From the NCBI GenBank assembly GCA_017303835.1, contig JAFLBI010000001.1, positions 1,674,001 to 1,738,000 of the forward strand: a DNA stretch of 64,000 nucleotides. The letters are read 5' to 3'. A program made the position numbers and the translations under genes. Below are positions 36,854 through 46,619 of the stretch, in pieces; positions within the stretch are counted from its first letter, which is position 1; each line of letters begins with the position of its first letter. The notes under the pieces were generated by a model that was not told the origin of the DNA, did not search any database, and was given only the letters and a program-made list of their open reading frames with translations. The DNA comes from Chitinophagales bacterium (lineage in GTDB: Bacteria; Bacteroidota; Bacteroidia; Chitinophagales; Chitinophagaceae).

Positions 36854-39325
36854 CTACTCAGCGATGTAAATCCGCTTTACGCGCTGGCCAACACCGGTAA
36901 GTACTTCATATGCAATGGTATCTGCCCAGCGGGCAATTTGCTGAACTGGGAGATTGGGCCCAAAAACTTCTACCTCCTGCCCTTCTCTTACATTGGGAAT
37001 ACCGGTTATATCCAGCATGGTCATATCCATACAAACATTACCAACAACTGGCGCAGGATGCCCGTTTACCAACATATATGCCTTGCCATTACCGAGTTTT
37101 CTGGAATACCCATCTGCATAACCAATACGTACGGTTGCAATCAAACTATCTCGTTCCAACTTACCAGCACGACCATAACCAACCGTCTCTGTTGCAGCAA
37201 CTTGTCTGATCTGGGCAATAGTGGTTTTAAGTGTAGCAACCGTCTGCAGCCCAATGGGATTGATCTCCTGATCCACTCCATATAAACCAATGCCTAAACG
37301 CACCAGCTCATACTGAAGTTGGGGGTAATGCGCGATAGCAGCTGTATTAGCCAGATGTCGGGAGAATGAATAGGGCAAGACCGAAGCAAGCGTAGCAGCA
37401 GCTTGCTCAAAGGAAGCAGCCTGTTGCAAAGTAAACTCTTTGAATGCCGGGTTCTCACTAGCTACCAGATGACTAAAGACTGTTCTCACCACAATTTCCT
37501 GATGCTGCAGCAGGTATTTTGCCAATTCTACAGCTTCAGCAGTTTCAAAACCTAGCCGATTCATCCCAGTATTGAACTTAATATGCACTGGGAACTGTTG
37601 TACAGCTTGATTTTGCAGATACTGCAGAAAGGATTGCAAAATGGAAAAGCTATAGAGCTCTGGCTCCAGATTGTAGTTTAGCAGGCTATCGAAATTACCC
37701 GGCTCTGGATTCATGACCATGATGGGTAAACCGATACCGGCTTTACGCAGTTCCACACCCTCATCAGCATAAGCTACTGCGAGATAATGCACTTTATGAA
37801 ATTCTAAGACACGAGCAATTTCAGCACCACCGCTGCCATAGCCAAATGCTTTCACCATGGCCATCAGCTTTACATCCTTGCCAAGCTTGGATTGATACAA
37901 TTTCAGGTTATGTGCTAAAGCTGACAAGTTAATCTCCATACTGGTCTGATGTAATTGCTGCTCTAACCAGTGACTTACCCTTTCAAACTCAAACACACGG
38001 GCACCTTTCAATAAAATATACTGATCGCGCAAAGGCATTTGCTGCAATTGCTTTAACAAGTCCTCTGTTGATGCACAATGCAGAATACTGCCTTGAAAGT
38101 ATTGCTGAATCAAATGCTGATGACGCTGCATTTCCGGACCAACGGCAATCAACATACCAAAACCCCTGTGCTGCAATTCACTGGCGATCCGCTGATAATG
38201 CATGGCCGGTTCGTTCCCTACTTGCAAAAGATCAGACACAATAGCTGTCTTTGCTGCACCGCCTGCTTGTTGATCTAAATAATCCAGCGCTACTGATAAT
38301 CCATTCAAATCATAACTGTAACTATCGTTCAGCAGAAAACAATTATTGATGGCCCTACGCAGCTGCATGCGCATATCTACAGCCTGAAGCAAGCGCATTC
38401 TATCCGCTATATAAGATTGCGAATATCCCATTACCAGACAAACAGCCCAACAAGTAATTGCATTGTCAATGGATGCATGATCGGTAAAAGGAATTGTGAT
38501 TTGAATACTTGTATCCTGATAGCGTGCATGCACTGTAGTCATACCCGACTGCACAGACTCTTCAATAACCGTTAAATCTGCTTGCTGTTTTCTACTCCAA
38601 CAAAACAATTGCTGATCAGCATGTATAAGCCGCAATTGAAACGAAGCTGGTAATTGATCCATCCCAACTACTATCTTACCTGCATAACCAAACAACAGTG
38701 CTTTTTCATTCGCTTTTGCAATATGATCAACAAAGCCTTCATTGTGCGCTTCGCCGATATTCGTCAACACAGCGATATCTGGTTGAATCATGTCTGATAA
38801 AGCCTGCATCTCACCTTTCTGAGAAATACCTGCTTCAAAAATACCCAGACTGTGTTGGGTATTCATCTGCCACAAACTAAGCGGCACACCAATCTGTGAA
38901 TTATAACTACGCGGACTTCTAACAATGTTTTCCTTTTCCTGCAATAATTGATATAACCATTCTTTCACAATGGTTTTGCCGTTACTACCCGTAATACCAA
39001 TAACAGGATAATGAAACTGTTTACGATGATAGGCAGCTAACCGCTGCAATGCTTGCTTAACATCTGCAACAAGCAGGATTATCGCGCCGGGATAATTGGT
39101 TTCATCAATAGCTTCTTCTACAACAAAACAACGAACACCTTTTGCATATAGCTCAGAAATAAAGCTATGCCCATGTCTTCTTGGGCCTGGTAATGCAAAA
39201 AACAATGTTCGCTCAGGAAACAAAAGTTTTCTGCTATCAGTAAGGAGGTATTCAATAGAAATATTTGCAGTGGTACTGGCTGCACCAATTATACGGGCAA
39301 TATCTTGTACCAGATAGAGGGCCAT
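36854..39325 (-). CDS. bifunctional MurF / alanine racemase
   Basis: This 823-residue fusion joins two steps of D-Ala-D-Ala supply to peptidoglycan. Residues 1-455 are MurF, the ligase that adds D-Ala-D-Ala to the UDP-MurNAc tripeptide; the P-loop GSNGKT is at 113-118. Residues from about 463 onward are a PLP-dependent alanine racemase, with the PLP lysine Lys492 in MVKAFGYGSG and the catalytic tyrosine in VRIGYADGYSR. The fusion is known from Bacteroidota. It begins where terC-like ends, on the same strand, and lspA follows by 53 bp. Confidence 0.95.
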   Translation of the reverse strand: MALYLVQDIARIIGAASTTANISIEYLLTDSRKLLFPERTLFFALPGPRRHGHSFISELYAKGVRCFVVEEAIDETNYPGAIILLVADVKQALQRLAAYHRKQFHYPVIGITGSNGKTIVKEWLYQLLQEKENIVRSPRSYNSQIGVPLSLWQMNTQHSLGIFEAGISQKGEMQALSDMIQPDIAVLTNIGEAHNEGFVDHIAKANEKALLFGYAGKIVVGMDQLPASFQLRLIHADQQLFCWSRKQQADLTVIEESVQSGMTTVHARYQDTSIQITIPFTDHASIDNAITCWAVCLVMGYSQSYIADRMRLLQAVDMRMQLRRAINNCFLLNDSYSYDLNGLSVALDYLDQQAGGAAKTAIVSDLLQVGNEPAMHYQRIASELQHRGFGMLIAVGPEMQRHQHLIQQYFQGSILHCASTEDLLKQLQQMPLRDQYILLKGARVFEFERVSHWLEQQLHQTSMEINLSALAHNLKLYQSKLGKDVKLMAMVKAFGYGSGGAEIARVLEFHKVHYLAVAYADEGVELRKAGIGLPIMVMNPEPGNFDSLLNYNLEPELYSFSILQSFLQYLQNQAVQQFPVHIKFNTGMNRLGFETAEAVELAKYLLQHQEIVVRTVFSHLVASENPAFKEFTLQQAASFEQAAATLASVLPYSFSRHLANTAAIAHYPQLQYELVRLGIGLYGVDQEINPIGLQTVATLKTTIAQIRQVAATETVGYGRAGKLERDSLIATVRIGYADGYSRKLGNGKAYMLVNGHPAPVVGNVCMDMTMLDITGIPNVREGQEVEVFGPNLPVQQIARWADTIAYEVLTGVGQRVKRIYIAE

Positions 39326-40297
39326 TTATCCAATTTGTGAAGCATCGCCCTGATCTCTGGGCAATCCTTTTTTCTGCATGAAGATGGAATAGAAAATTGA
39401 ACCACTGATGCACACCAGAATCATACCCAAAGATATCGCCACCATGATTGTCTTCGGAATCCATTGACTGATATAGTGTTCGCCAAGCATTTTTATACCA
39501 ATAAACACCAATACAATGGCAATACCTTGTTGCAAATAATCAAATCTGGAAACTGCACCACGAAGTAGGAAAAACAGTGAGCGCAATCCCAGCACTGCAA
39601 AGATGTTTGAAGTATAGATAACTAAGTTATCTCTGGAAATACCCATTACAGCGGGAATAGAATCCAAGGCAAAGACAAGATCAATTGCAGCAAGCATCAT
39701 CACTACTACAAATAAAGTGGTATATGCAGGTTTACCGTTCTCTCTGATCACATATTTACCGTCACCATCGTGAGGCACCAATGGCAGGAACTTCTGCATA
39801 AACCGATAAATCTTACTCTCACGGGGATTGAATGCCTCTTCATCATTCGCAGTAAACATTTTATAACCTGTATACACCAGAAATACACCAAAAATGTACA
39901 GGAGCCATTCAAATCTTTGCACCAAAGCAACTCCTACAGTAATAAAAATAACCCTGAAGATGATGGCCATCAGAATACCAATCAATAAAACCCTAGAGTA
40001 ATGCTTTTCTTTAACCTGAAAAGAAGAGAAAATTAGAATGAATACAAAGATATTATCAATACTAAGACTCCATTCCATGAGGTAAGCACTCAGGTATTCT
40101 AATGCTAGTGCTTGCCCCTCTTCTATCCACATGAAAACAAAGAAAGCCAATGCAAGTGCTACCCAAAAAATAGTTTGGCGCAAAGCTGCTTTGATGCTGA
40201 TAACCGTATTCTTTTTGCTTAAGATGCCAAGATCTACCGTTAATGCCAATACCAAGACAATACCAAAGACAGTATATACAATTTGATGGGGCGTCAT
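39326..40297 (-). CDS. TerC/Alx-family integral membrane protein
   Basis: This 323-residue membrane protein has about nine helices. Hallmarks are MEWSLSIDNIFVFILIFSSF and the second Asp-containing segment AIDLVFALDSIPAVMGIS, both with conserved acidic residues within helices. TerC-family proteins such as Alx and YceF act as manganese exporters or in metal loading of exported proteins; tellurite resistance is the historic name. No riboswitch-like leader is evident here. It lies 12 bp behind gldG and directly before murF-alr. Confidence 0.93.
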   Translation of the reverse strand: MTPHQIVYTVFGIVLVLALTVDLGILSKKNTVISIKAALRQTIFWVALALAFFVFMWIEEGQALALEYLSAYLMEWSLSIDNIFVFILIFSSFQVKEKHYSRVLLIGILMAIIFRVIFITVGVALVQRFEWLLYIFGVFLVYTGYKMFTANDEEAFNPRESKIYRFMQKFLPLVPHDGDGKYVIRENGKPAYTTLFVVVMMLAAIDLVFALDSIPAVMGISRDNLVIYTSNIFAVLGLRSLFFLLRGAVSRFDYLQQGIAIVLVFIGIKMLGEHYISQWIPKTIMVAISLGMILVCISGSIFYSIFMQKKGLPRDQGDASQIG

Positions 40298-40309
40298 GCT
40301 ATTTCTTTA

Positions 40310-42064
40310 TTATGCAAATAACTGCTTTCTTCTCCAGTTAATAAAAAGACCTATTAAAACAATCATCAGAACCGGAATGCCGATTCCGATAAACTGCCAC
40401 ATACCTCTGTCCCGAGCTACTTTCTCTTTATCCAGCAGGCGTAAGATGAAATCCTTATTTCTACTCTCATACAAAGCCCGATCACTAACTAAATAATCCA
40501 CACAGTTTAACATGAACTCCCGATTGGCAAAACGGTAATTCTCCAATGGAATCATACCCATGGGCATTGTGCCCTGAGTTTGCGATACCATATTGGTTAC
40601 AATATCCCCATCTGCTACCACAATTTGCTTACCCGGCTTTACAGACTGAGTTATGAATGGCTTTCCAGTACTGCGTTGCAATGAATCAAGTACTTCCTGA
40701 CTCAACCTGTAAGCGAAGGGTGATTGAAAACGGCCTTCTAATAAAACTGCAATTGGGATATAGCTTTTTTGAAAGCTGGCAAAATCTTCATCCGTTCTAA
40801 CACTATTCAAACTAACCATCGCTGGTGTTTGCAGTTTACGGCTATTGGTATCAGTTGCCAACAAAATCGTCTTGCTGATACCCGGTGCTTTAACCGTATC
40901 AATTGATGAGGGAAAAATAGGTAATACCCTGTCCAGATTTCTCGAAACAGGATTAGGCTGATGTCCGGAAAGAAAGGGATAGTATGGCCAAGGAATACGT
41001 TGCATGCGCGGACTACCATCTGCATTCTGCCCAATAACCATCGGAATCTTAGAGCAGTTCAGGTCTTGCACCAAATCACTATTAATGCGCACTCCATACT
41101 TGAATAAAAGATCATCAATGTTCAGTCCACGATCGTATGCAACAAAGTCTTGCTGACTACGCATCAGGCTATCCATCTCTGCGTACAGTTTATCAATCAT
41201 CCAGATCACCTTACCACCATTGAGGATATATTGATCTATTTTCAGTTTGTCTTCATCTGTAAATGGCTTCGTGGGCTTTACCATGAGCAATGCATCAATC
41301 TGCGTGGGATCAGGATAGGATTGTTTTAAATCAAAAATACCCAGGCGATATTCATTCTTAAGTGTGTTCACCAAATCAGTTACACGTGGGTAGTCTGGCT
41401 GTCCATTGCCAATCACATATGCAACTACCGGTGCTTTTGATCTGGTTAATTTATCAATGGCATTAGCAAATTTGTATTCCAACAAAGCTTCAGCAGCGTT
41501 GCGTGTTGCTTCCACATCTTCCTGCGGCACATCATTAATCACATTAAACTGGCGAAAGATTTTCCTACTGCTTCTCAGATCAATTGCAATAGGTAGTTTA
41601 TTTCCGTATTGCACTAATGCGCTTGGAATAATCAGTCTGGAAGTGGCTGCATCCTTATTCGTAGAAACTTCTTCTGCATTTTCAAATACAACACCCATTC
41701 GTGCCAGACTATCGTATAAAGCCAAGCGGGAAGTATCATCCAAAGATTCACCCGGCTTTTCAAATTTTACGGTAATCATACCGCCAGAACGCTGTTTGAA
41801 ATTGCTGAGCAGCTCTTCCGTAGACGCGCGTAGTTTCCGGTAGTCAGCAGGTAAATCCCCATCCAGCATCACCGTGATATTAATACCTCCTTCCGACAAA
41901 GTATCCAGATCTTGTAACAACTGAACTGTAGAATTACTAAACGTATAACGCTTTTCAGCAGTTAAGTCGTAACGCAGATAGAGATTAGATAAGCCATAAG
42001 TTAATACGACCAGTAGCCCAATGCCCATCAACCAACGCATGTATTGTTGTTTCTTCATGGGCAT
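40310..42064 (-). CDS. gldG: gliding motility-associated ABC transporter subunit GldG
   Basis: GldG is the extracytoplasmic part of the GldA-GldF-GldG ABC transporter linked to gliding in Bacteroidota. The 584-residue protein has an N-terminal membrane helix (about 10-28), a long extracytoplasmic region with AYVIGNGQPDYP and VMIDKLYAEMDS-like segments, and a C-terminal helix (GIPVLMIVLIGLFINW). The ATG at 42064 overlaps the stop of gldF by one base (TAATG), so translation is coupled. The ATPase gene gldA is not in the window. Whether the strain glides cannot be inferred from these two genes alone. Confidence 0.92.
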   Translation of the reverse strand: MPMKKQQYMRWLMGIGLLVVLTYGLSNLYLRYDLTAEKRYTFSNSTVQLLQDLDTLSEGGINITVMLDGDLPADYRKLRASTEELLSNFKQRSGGMITVKFEKPGESLDDTSRLALYDSLARMGVVFENAEEVSTNKDAATSRLIIPSALVQYGNKLPIAIDLRSSRKIFRQFNVINDVPQEDVEATRNAAEALLEYKFANAIDKLTRSKAPVVAYVIGNGQPDYPRVTDLVNTLKNEYRLGIFDLKQSYPDPTQIDALLMVKPTKPFTDEDKLKIDQYILNGGKVIWMIDKLYAEMDSLMRSQQDFVAYDRGLNIDDLLFKYGVRINSDLVQDLNCSKIPMVIGQNADGSPRMQRIPWPYYPFLSGHQPNPVSRNLDRVLPIFPSSIDTVKAPGISKTILLATDTNSRKLQTPAMVSLNSVRTDEDFASFQKSYIPIAVLLEGRFQSPFAYRLSQEVLDSLQRSTGKPFITQSVKPGKQIVVADGDIVTNMVSQTQGTMPMGMIPLENYRFANREFMLNCVDYLVSDRALYESRNKDFILRLLDKEKVARDRGMWQFIGIGIPVLMIVLIGLFINWRRKQLFA

Positions 42065-42786
42065 TAACGTTGTTGGATATTTTGTTTTGTGAAATACATG
42101 AAGAGACTAACAAGGACAACAAAATAGAGTATGTCGCGCAAATCAATGACACCGCGGCTGATACTTCTGTAATGAAAATTAATACCAATCATTTCAATAT
42201 AATAATCCAAGCCACCTGCAAACACTGGCAGTTTACTCAAGGCTTCGAAACCATTGTATAAAAGAAAAGCAGCAAATGCACCAATGATGAATGCCACAAC
42301 CGTATTATTGGTGGCACTGCTGGCCAATATGCCTATCGCCGTGAATACGGCTCCCAGCAGAAAAAGACCAATATAACTACCAATAGTGGCACCCACATCA
42401 ATACCGCCTGTGACACTCAGGCTTTGAATAGCAAATGCATAAGCGATTGTCGGCAAGAGAGCAATACAAACAATCAACCAGGCGCCGAGGAACTTACCCC
42501 ATACAATTTGCGTTGCTTTTAAAGGCAGGGTTTTGAGTAATTCAAACGTGCCCGACTTGTACTCATCTGCCATGCTGCGCATGGTGACAACCGGAACAAG
42601 AAATAATAAAATGAAGGGACAACGATCAAAGAATGGAGCCAAAGAAGCATAGCCAAAATCCAAGATATTGGTTTCAGGAAACACGAATAAAAAGAGTCCG
42701 TTCAGTAGTAAGAAAACCACCACCGCGAGATAGCCGGTAAGACCACTGAAAAACTGATTCAATTCTTTCTTGCAGATCATCCACAT
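42064..42786 (-). CDS. gldF: gliding motility-associated ABC transporter permease GldF
   Basis: GldF is the six-helix permease of the GldAFG transporter. The protein (about 240 residues) shows the typical start ICKKELNQFFSGLTGYLAVVVF, the MRSMADEYKSGTFELLKTLP motif, and a C-terminal end with VIDLRDILYFVVLV. The start is 42786 or 42780 (MWMICKKE); a longer form from 42864 would add 26 residues and reach into the isc terminator. It follows that terminator and is the first gene of a minus-strand run gldF-gldG-terC-like-murF/alr-lspA. Confidence 0.9.
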   Translation of the reverse strand: MWMICKKELNQFFSGLTGYLAVVVFLLLNGLFLFVFPETNILDFGYASLAPFFDRCPFILLFLVPVVTMRSMADEYKSGTFELLKTLPLKATQIVWGKFLGAWLIVCIALLPTIAYAFAIQSLSVTGGIDVGATIGSYIGLFLLGAVFTAIGILASSATNNTVVAFIIGAFAAFLLYNGFEALSKLPVFAGGLDYYIEMIGINFHYRSISRGVIDLRDILYFVVLVSLFMYFTKQNIQQR

Positions 42787-42867
42787 GTGCTCAAAACTAC
42801 TGGATATTGCGCAATCGCTTCTTGATTGCAGAAATTTTAGAAACGCTTTATGCTTTTCAAACAAAAA

Positions 42868-42887
42868 GGGATCGGTTGCCCGATCCC
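42868..42887 (-). terminator. terminator of the isc operon
   Basis: GGGATCGG and CCGATCCC form an 8-bp stem with loop TTGC. On minus it is followed by TTTTTG, so it ends the iscS-iscU-iscA transcript 30 bp after iscA. Confidence 0.8.
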
Positions 42888-42916
42888 TGTTGTCTTATTT
42901 TGCAATTTTACTATGT

Positions 42917-43273
42917 CTAAACAGCGAAACTTTCACCACATCCGCAGCTACGGCTCGCATTGGGGTTATTAAAGTAAAAACCTTTTCCGTTCAGACCATC
43001 AGAGAAATCCAATTCAGTGTTCACGAGGTATAAGAAACTCTTGAGGTCAGTTACAATTTTCACGCCATTGTCTTCAAATACCTGATCCATTGGCTTCTGC
43101 TCATTGTCGAAATCCAGCTTATAGCTGAGACCAGAACAACCGCCGCCTACTACACTTACGCGCAGAAAATAGCTGGTATCATTGGCGATACCTGCATCTT
43201 CCATCAGCTGGGCCACTTTTTTCTTGGCCTTGTCACTCACATAAATGGCGTTATCTGTTGCAACAGTACTCAT
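42917..43273 (-). CDS. iscA: A-type Fe-S carrier IscA/SufA family
   Basis: A-type carriers receive Fe-S clusters and pass them to target enzymes. This 118-residue protein has the three conserved cysteines: Cys46 in GGGCSGLSY and Cys110 and Cys112 in SCGCGESF. Length is standard. Its start overlaps the iscU stop by one base (TAATG), so translation is coupled. It is the last gene of the isc operon. Confidence 0.96.
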   Translation of the reverse strand: MSTVATDNAIYVSDKAKKKVAQLMEDAGIANDTSYFLRVSVVGGGCSGLSYKLDFDNEQKPMDQVFEDNGVKIVTDLKSFLYLVNTELDFSDGLNGKGFYFNNPNASRSCGCGESFAV

Positions 43274-43692
43274 TAGTGCACACCTTTTTCTTCAAATACC
43301 AGTTCTTCCAAACCATTCTTCTTTCTGTAATCATTGATTGCTGCTTTGATGGCATCTTCAGCCAGTACAGAGCAGTGAATTTTTACAGGAGGCAGGTTCA
43401 GCTCTTCAACGATGTCCATGTTGTCGATTGCCAAAGCCTGATCAACAGTTTTACCTTTCAGCCACTCAGTTGCGAGTGAAGAAGAAGCAATAGCAGAGCC
43501 GCAACCGAAGGTCTTGAACTTTGCATCAGTGATGACACCATTGGCTTCGTCCACCTCAATTTGCAAACGCATTACGTCGCCGCACTCAGGTGCACCTACC
43601 AGGCCGGTACCAACATTTTTCTTACCCTTATCCAGTGTACCCACGTTCTTGGGGTTCTGATAATGATCGATTACTTTTTCTGAATATGCCAT
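43273..43692 (-). CDS. iscU: Fe-S scaffold protein IscU
   Basis: IscU is the scaffold on which Fe-S clusters are built with sulfur from IscS. This 139-residue protein carries the cluster ligands Cys37, Asp39 (ECGD), Cys64 (GCGSA), His106 and Cys107 (IHCSV). The LPPVK motif at 100-104 is the site that HscA-type chaperones bind in E. coli. It lies between iscS (45 bp upstream) and iscA (one-base overlap). Confidence 0.97.
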   Translation of the reverse strand: MAYSEKVIDHYQNPKNVGTLDKGKKNVGTGLVGAPECGDVMRLQIEVDEANGVITDAKFKTFGCGSAIASSSLATEWLKGKTVDQALAIDNMDIVEELNLPPVKIHCSVLAEDAIKAAINDYRKKNGLEELVFEEKGVH

Positions 43693-43737
43693 TGTGTATC
43701 AGTTTTGTGGTTATAAGTCTAAATTAGTGGAATTGAA

Positions 43738-44955
43738 TTAATGGTGCGCCCATTCAATCGTGTTCAAATCGATACCCTCTTTGTACATTTCCCAAAGTGG
43801 GCTCATCTCGCGCAGCTTCAACACTGTTTTAGAAACATGCTCGATAGTATAATCGATTTGCTCTTCAGTAGTGAATCTACCCAGACCAAAACGCAATGAG
43901 CTGTGTGCGAGATCATCGCCCAGACCCAAAGCCTTCAGTACGTAAGAAGGTTCCAGCGAAGCAGAAGTACAAGCAGAACCTGAACTTACTGCGATGTTCT
44001 TATTAAAGCCCATCATCAAACCTTCACCTTCTACATATTTGAAAGAGATATTGCTCACATGCGGCAAACGGTGCTCAGGTGTTCCGTTTACATATGCTTC
44101 TTCGAGTTGCATTAAAGCATTCTCCAGCTTATCACGCAATTTGCTCAAACGCTCAGCATCCTGTGCCATTTCATTCATAGCCAGCTCAGCAGCTTTACCA
44201 AAGCCTACGATACCGGGTACGTTCAAAGTACCGCTACGCATACCGCGCTCATGACCACCACCGTCTAACTGGGCAGTAACTTTTACGCGTGGATTCTTAC
44301 GACGCACATATAAAGCACCAATACCTTTTGGACCGTACATCTTGTGTGCAGTAAATGCCATCAGGTCTATACCATCTTTGTTTACATCTACTGGAATCTT
44401 ACCTACTGCCTGTACCGCATCGCTGAAGAAAAGTACACCATGCTTTTTAGCAATAGCGCTGATTTCTTTCACGGGCTGAATCACACCAATCTCATTGTTG
44501 GCATACATGATGGCAATCAGGATAGTCGTTGGCTTGATAGCTGCTTCCAGCTCAGCCAGATCGATACGACCATCTGCTTTCACATCCAGGTAGGTAACTT
44601 CACCACCTGCTTTCTCAATATGCTTACAGGTATCCAATACAGCTTTGTGCTCAGTATTGGCAGTGATGATATGGTTACCCTTGCTGGCATACATATCAAA
44701 CACACCCTTGATAGCGAGGTTATCGCCTTCAGTGGCACCTGAAGTAAAAATGATTTCCTTAGGATCAGCGCCTATCAGCTTGGCAACCTGCTCACGAGCA
44801 TAGTCAACTGCTTCTTCTGCAGCCCAACCAAAAGGGTGGTTACGGCTGGCAGCATTACCAAAATTCTCTACAAAATAGGGCAACATGGCCTCCAGCACGC
44901 GGGGATCCATGGGTGTTGTGGCGTTATTGTCCAGATAAATAGGCAGCTTGAGCAT
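43738..44955 (-). CDS. iscS: cysteine desulfurase IscS
   Basis: IscS takes sulfur from cysteine, using PLP, and passes it to IscU and other acceptors. The 405-residue protein has the PLP lysine Lys205 ([11 protein letters not shown]), the His in TEHKAVLD and the catalytic Cys329 in [14 protein letters not shown]. It is the first gene of iscS-iscU-iscA. No IscR-type regulator lies upstream. A -7 box on minus (TATTTTTG, 44994-44987) is 31 bp before the ATG. Confidence 0.97.
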   Translation of the reverse strand: MLKLPIYLDNNATTPMDPRVLEAMLPYFVENFGNAASRNHPFGWAAEEAVDYAREQVAKLIGADPKEIIFTSGATEGDNLAIKGVFDMYASKGNHIITANTEHKAVLDTCKHIEKAGGEVTYLDVKADGRIDLAELEAAIKPTTILIAIMYANNEIGVIQPVKEISAIAKKHGVLFFSDAVQAVGKIPVDVNKDGIDLMAFTAHKMYGPKGIGALYVRRKNPRVKVTAQLDGGGHERGMRSGTLNVPGIVGFGKAAELAMNEMAQDAERLSKLRDKLENALMQLEEAYVNGTPEHRLPHVSNISFKYVEGEGLMMGFNKNIAVSSGSACTSASLEPSYVLKALGLGDDLAHSSLRFGLGRFTTEEQIDYTIEHVSKTVLKLREMSPLWEMYKEGIDLNTIEWAHH

Positions 44956-44986
44956 ACTTGTTTAATTTTTAATCTCTTGAAGAACA

Positions 44987-45017
44987 CAAAAATAGTTGAA
45001 TAGGTTCTCTAATTTTG
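44987..45017. promoter_or_regulatory. divergent -7 boxes for iscS and the methylmalonyl-CoA epimerase gene
   Basis: TATTTTTG on minus (44994-44987) points to iscS; TAATTTTG on plus (45010-45017) points to the epimerase gene at 45075. Both match TAnnTTTG. No clear -33 TTG sits at the usual spacing for either. Confidence 0.45.
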
Positions 45018-45074
45018 AGGAGAAAGTCCCGCCAAACCTGATTTTCCTCTTTTCGTAAGCAAAAAAATTATTAT

Positions 45075-45476
45075 ATGAACAAGATTGAACACATTGGTAT
45101 CGCCGTAAAAAGTTTTGAAACAGCCATACCCTTGTTTGAACAACTCCTCAATACCACTTGCTATAAACAAGAATCTGTTGATTCTGAACATGTTAATACG
45201 GCTTTTTTCCAGCAAGGCCCCAATAAGATTGAATTATTGGAAAGTTCCACACCCGATGGGGTAATAGCCAAGTATATTGAGAAGAAGGGCGAAGGCATTC
45301 ACCACATAGCTTTTGATGTGGATGATATCCATGCGGAGATGGAGCGGCTCAAAGCAGCAGGTTTTCAACTCTTGAACGAAACACCAAAAAAAGGTGCGGA
45401 TAATAAGCTGGTTTGCTTTCTGCATCCCAAAGGAACCAATGGCGTATTGATCGAACTCTGTCAGGAGATTCGCTAA
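45075..45476 (+). CDS. mce: methylmalonyl-CoA epimerase
   Basis: The enzyme interconverts (R)- and (S)-methylmalonyl-CoA. The 133-residue protein has the vicinal-oxygen-chelate fold with metal ligands His in IEHIGIAVKSF (residue 5), His in EGIHHIAFDVDDI and Glu in GVLIELCQ. Length is standard. It links to the B12-binding subunit at 27.6 kb as parts of a methylmalonyl-CoA route. A PQQ-type sugar dehydrogenase gene follows after 9 bp. Confidence 0.94.
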   Translation: MNKIEHIGIAVKSFETAIPLFEQLLNTTCYKQESVDSEHVNTAFFQQGPNKIELLESSTPDGVIAKYIEKKGEGIHHIAFDVDDIHAEMERLKAAGFQLLNETPKKGADNKLVCFLHPKGTNGVLIELCQEIR

Positions 45477-45485
45477 TTTCAACTT

Positions 45486-46616
45486 ATGCAAAAGTTCCTC
45501 TTTCTGATTGCAGCAACTGCACTGCTTAGCTGCCAGCAAAACAAGTCTACCGACAATACATCGTTGAAACCTCCAACAGATAGTTTGGATTATGTTCAAT
45601 TGCCCGAAGGCTTTCGCATGAGTGTGTTTGCAGAAGTGCCTGATGCGAGAAGTATGTGCTGGGGCGAGCAAGGCACTTTGTTCGTTGGTAACAGAAAAGA
45701 AGACAAAGTTTATGCGCTGCGCGATGAAGATGGTGATGGCTTTGCGGAAAAGCGTTATGTGATTGCAGAAAAGCTGAACACACCAAATGGTGTGGCATTT
45801 CGAAAAGGAAGTTTATACGTTGCGGAGATCAATCGCATTCTGCGCTTCGATGATATTGAAAACAAACTGAGTAATCCGCCCAAGTATACAGTGGTGAATG
45901 ATTTGTTTCCGGATAAAACCTGGCATGGTTGGAAATTCATTGCATTCGGACCCGATGATAAACTCTATGTACCTGTTGGTGCACCATGCAATGTGTGTGA
46001 TGAAAAGGATTCTGTCTTTGCCAGTATCTCCCGCATAAATCCTGATGGCAGTGGCGGCGAATTATATGCACGTGGCGTACGCAACTCTGTTGGTTTTACC
46101 TGGCATCCTCTAACCAAGGAAATGTGGTTTACCGATAATGGCCGAGATATGTTGGGTGATGATATCCCTTACTGCGAATTAAACCATGCACCTGCAAAAG
46201 GAATGCACTTTGGATTTCCATATATCCACCAAGGTGATATTCCTGATCCTGAATTTGGTAAAGGAAAAAAAGCAGCCGACTATACCGCTCCAGCATGGAA
46301 GATTGGTCCGCACGTAGCACCACTGGGACTTCGCTTTTACACCGGTAAACAGTTTCCCGATAGTTTCCGAAACAAACTCTTTATAGCTGAACATGGCAGC
46401 TGGAATAGAAGCAAGCCAATTGGTTATCGCGTAGGCATAGCCACATTTGACAATACCGCACAAAAAGTATTGCGTTACGAGTATTTTGCACATGGTTGGC
46501 TGGATGCAAACGGTAATGTGAAAGGAAGACCTGTTGATATTGAAATTGCACCCGATGGCGCATTATTGGTGAGTGATGATTATGCAGGAAAAATTTACCG
46601 CATCACTTACAAGTAA
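45486..46616 (+). CDS. PQQ-dependent sugar dehydrogenase-like lipoprotein
   Basis: This 376-residue protein has a lipoprotein signal (KFLFLIAATALLSC) and a six-bladed beta-propeller of the sorbosone/glucose dehydrogenase type, with LPEGFRMSVFAEVPDARSMC, GTLFVGNRKEDKVYAL, ARGVRNSVGFTWHP and a terminal LVSDDYAGKIYRITY. PQQ-dependent oxidation of a sugar is the family expectation; cofactor and substrate are not proved from sequence. It lies 9 bp after the epimerase gene but serves a different pathway. Confidence 0.87.
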   Translation: MQKFLFLIAATALLSCQQNKSTDNTSLKPPTDSLDYVQLPEGFRMSVFAEVPDARSMCWGEQGTLFVGNRKEDKVYALRDEDGDGFAEKRYVIAEKLNTPNGVAFRKGSLYVAEINRILRFDDIENKLSNPPKYTVVNDLFPDKTWHGWKFIAFGPDDKLYVPVGAPCNVCDEKDSVFASISRINPDGSGGELYARGVRNSVGFTWHPLTKEMWFTDNGRDMLGDDIPYCELNHAPAKGMHFGFPYIHQGDIPDPEFGKGKKAADYTAPAWKIGPHVAPLGLRFYTGKQFPDSFRNKLFIAEHGSWNRSKPIGYRVGIATFDNTAQKVLRYEYFAHGWLDANGNVKGRPVDIEIAPDGALLVSDDYAGKIYRITYK

Positions 46617-46619
46617 TCA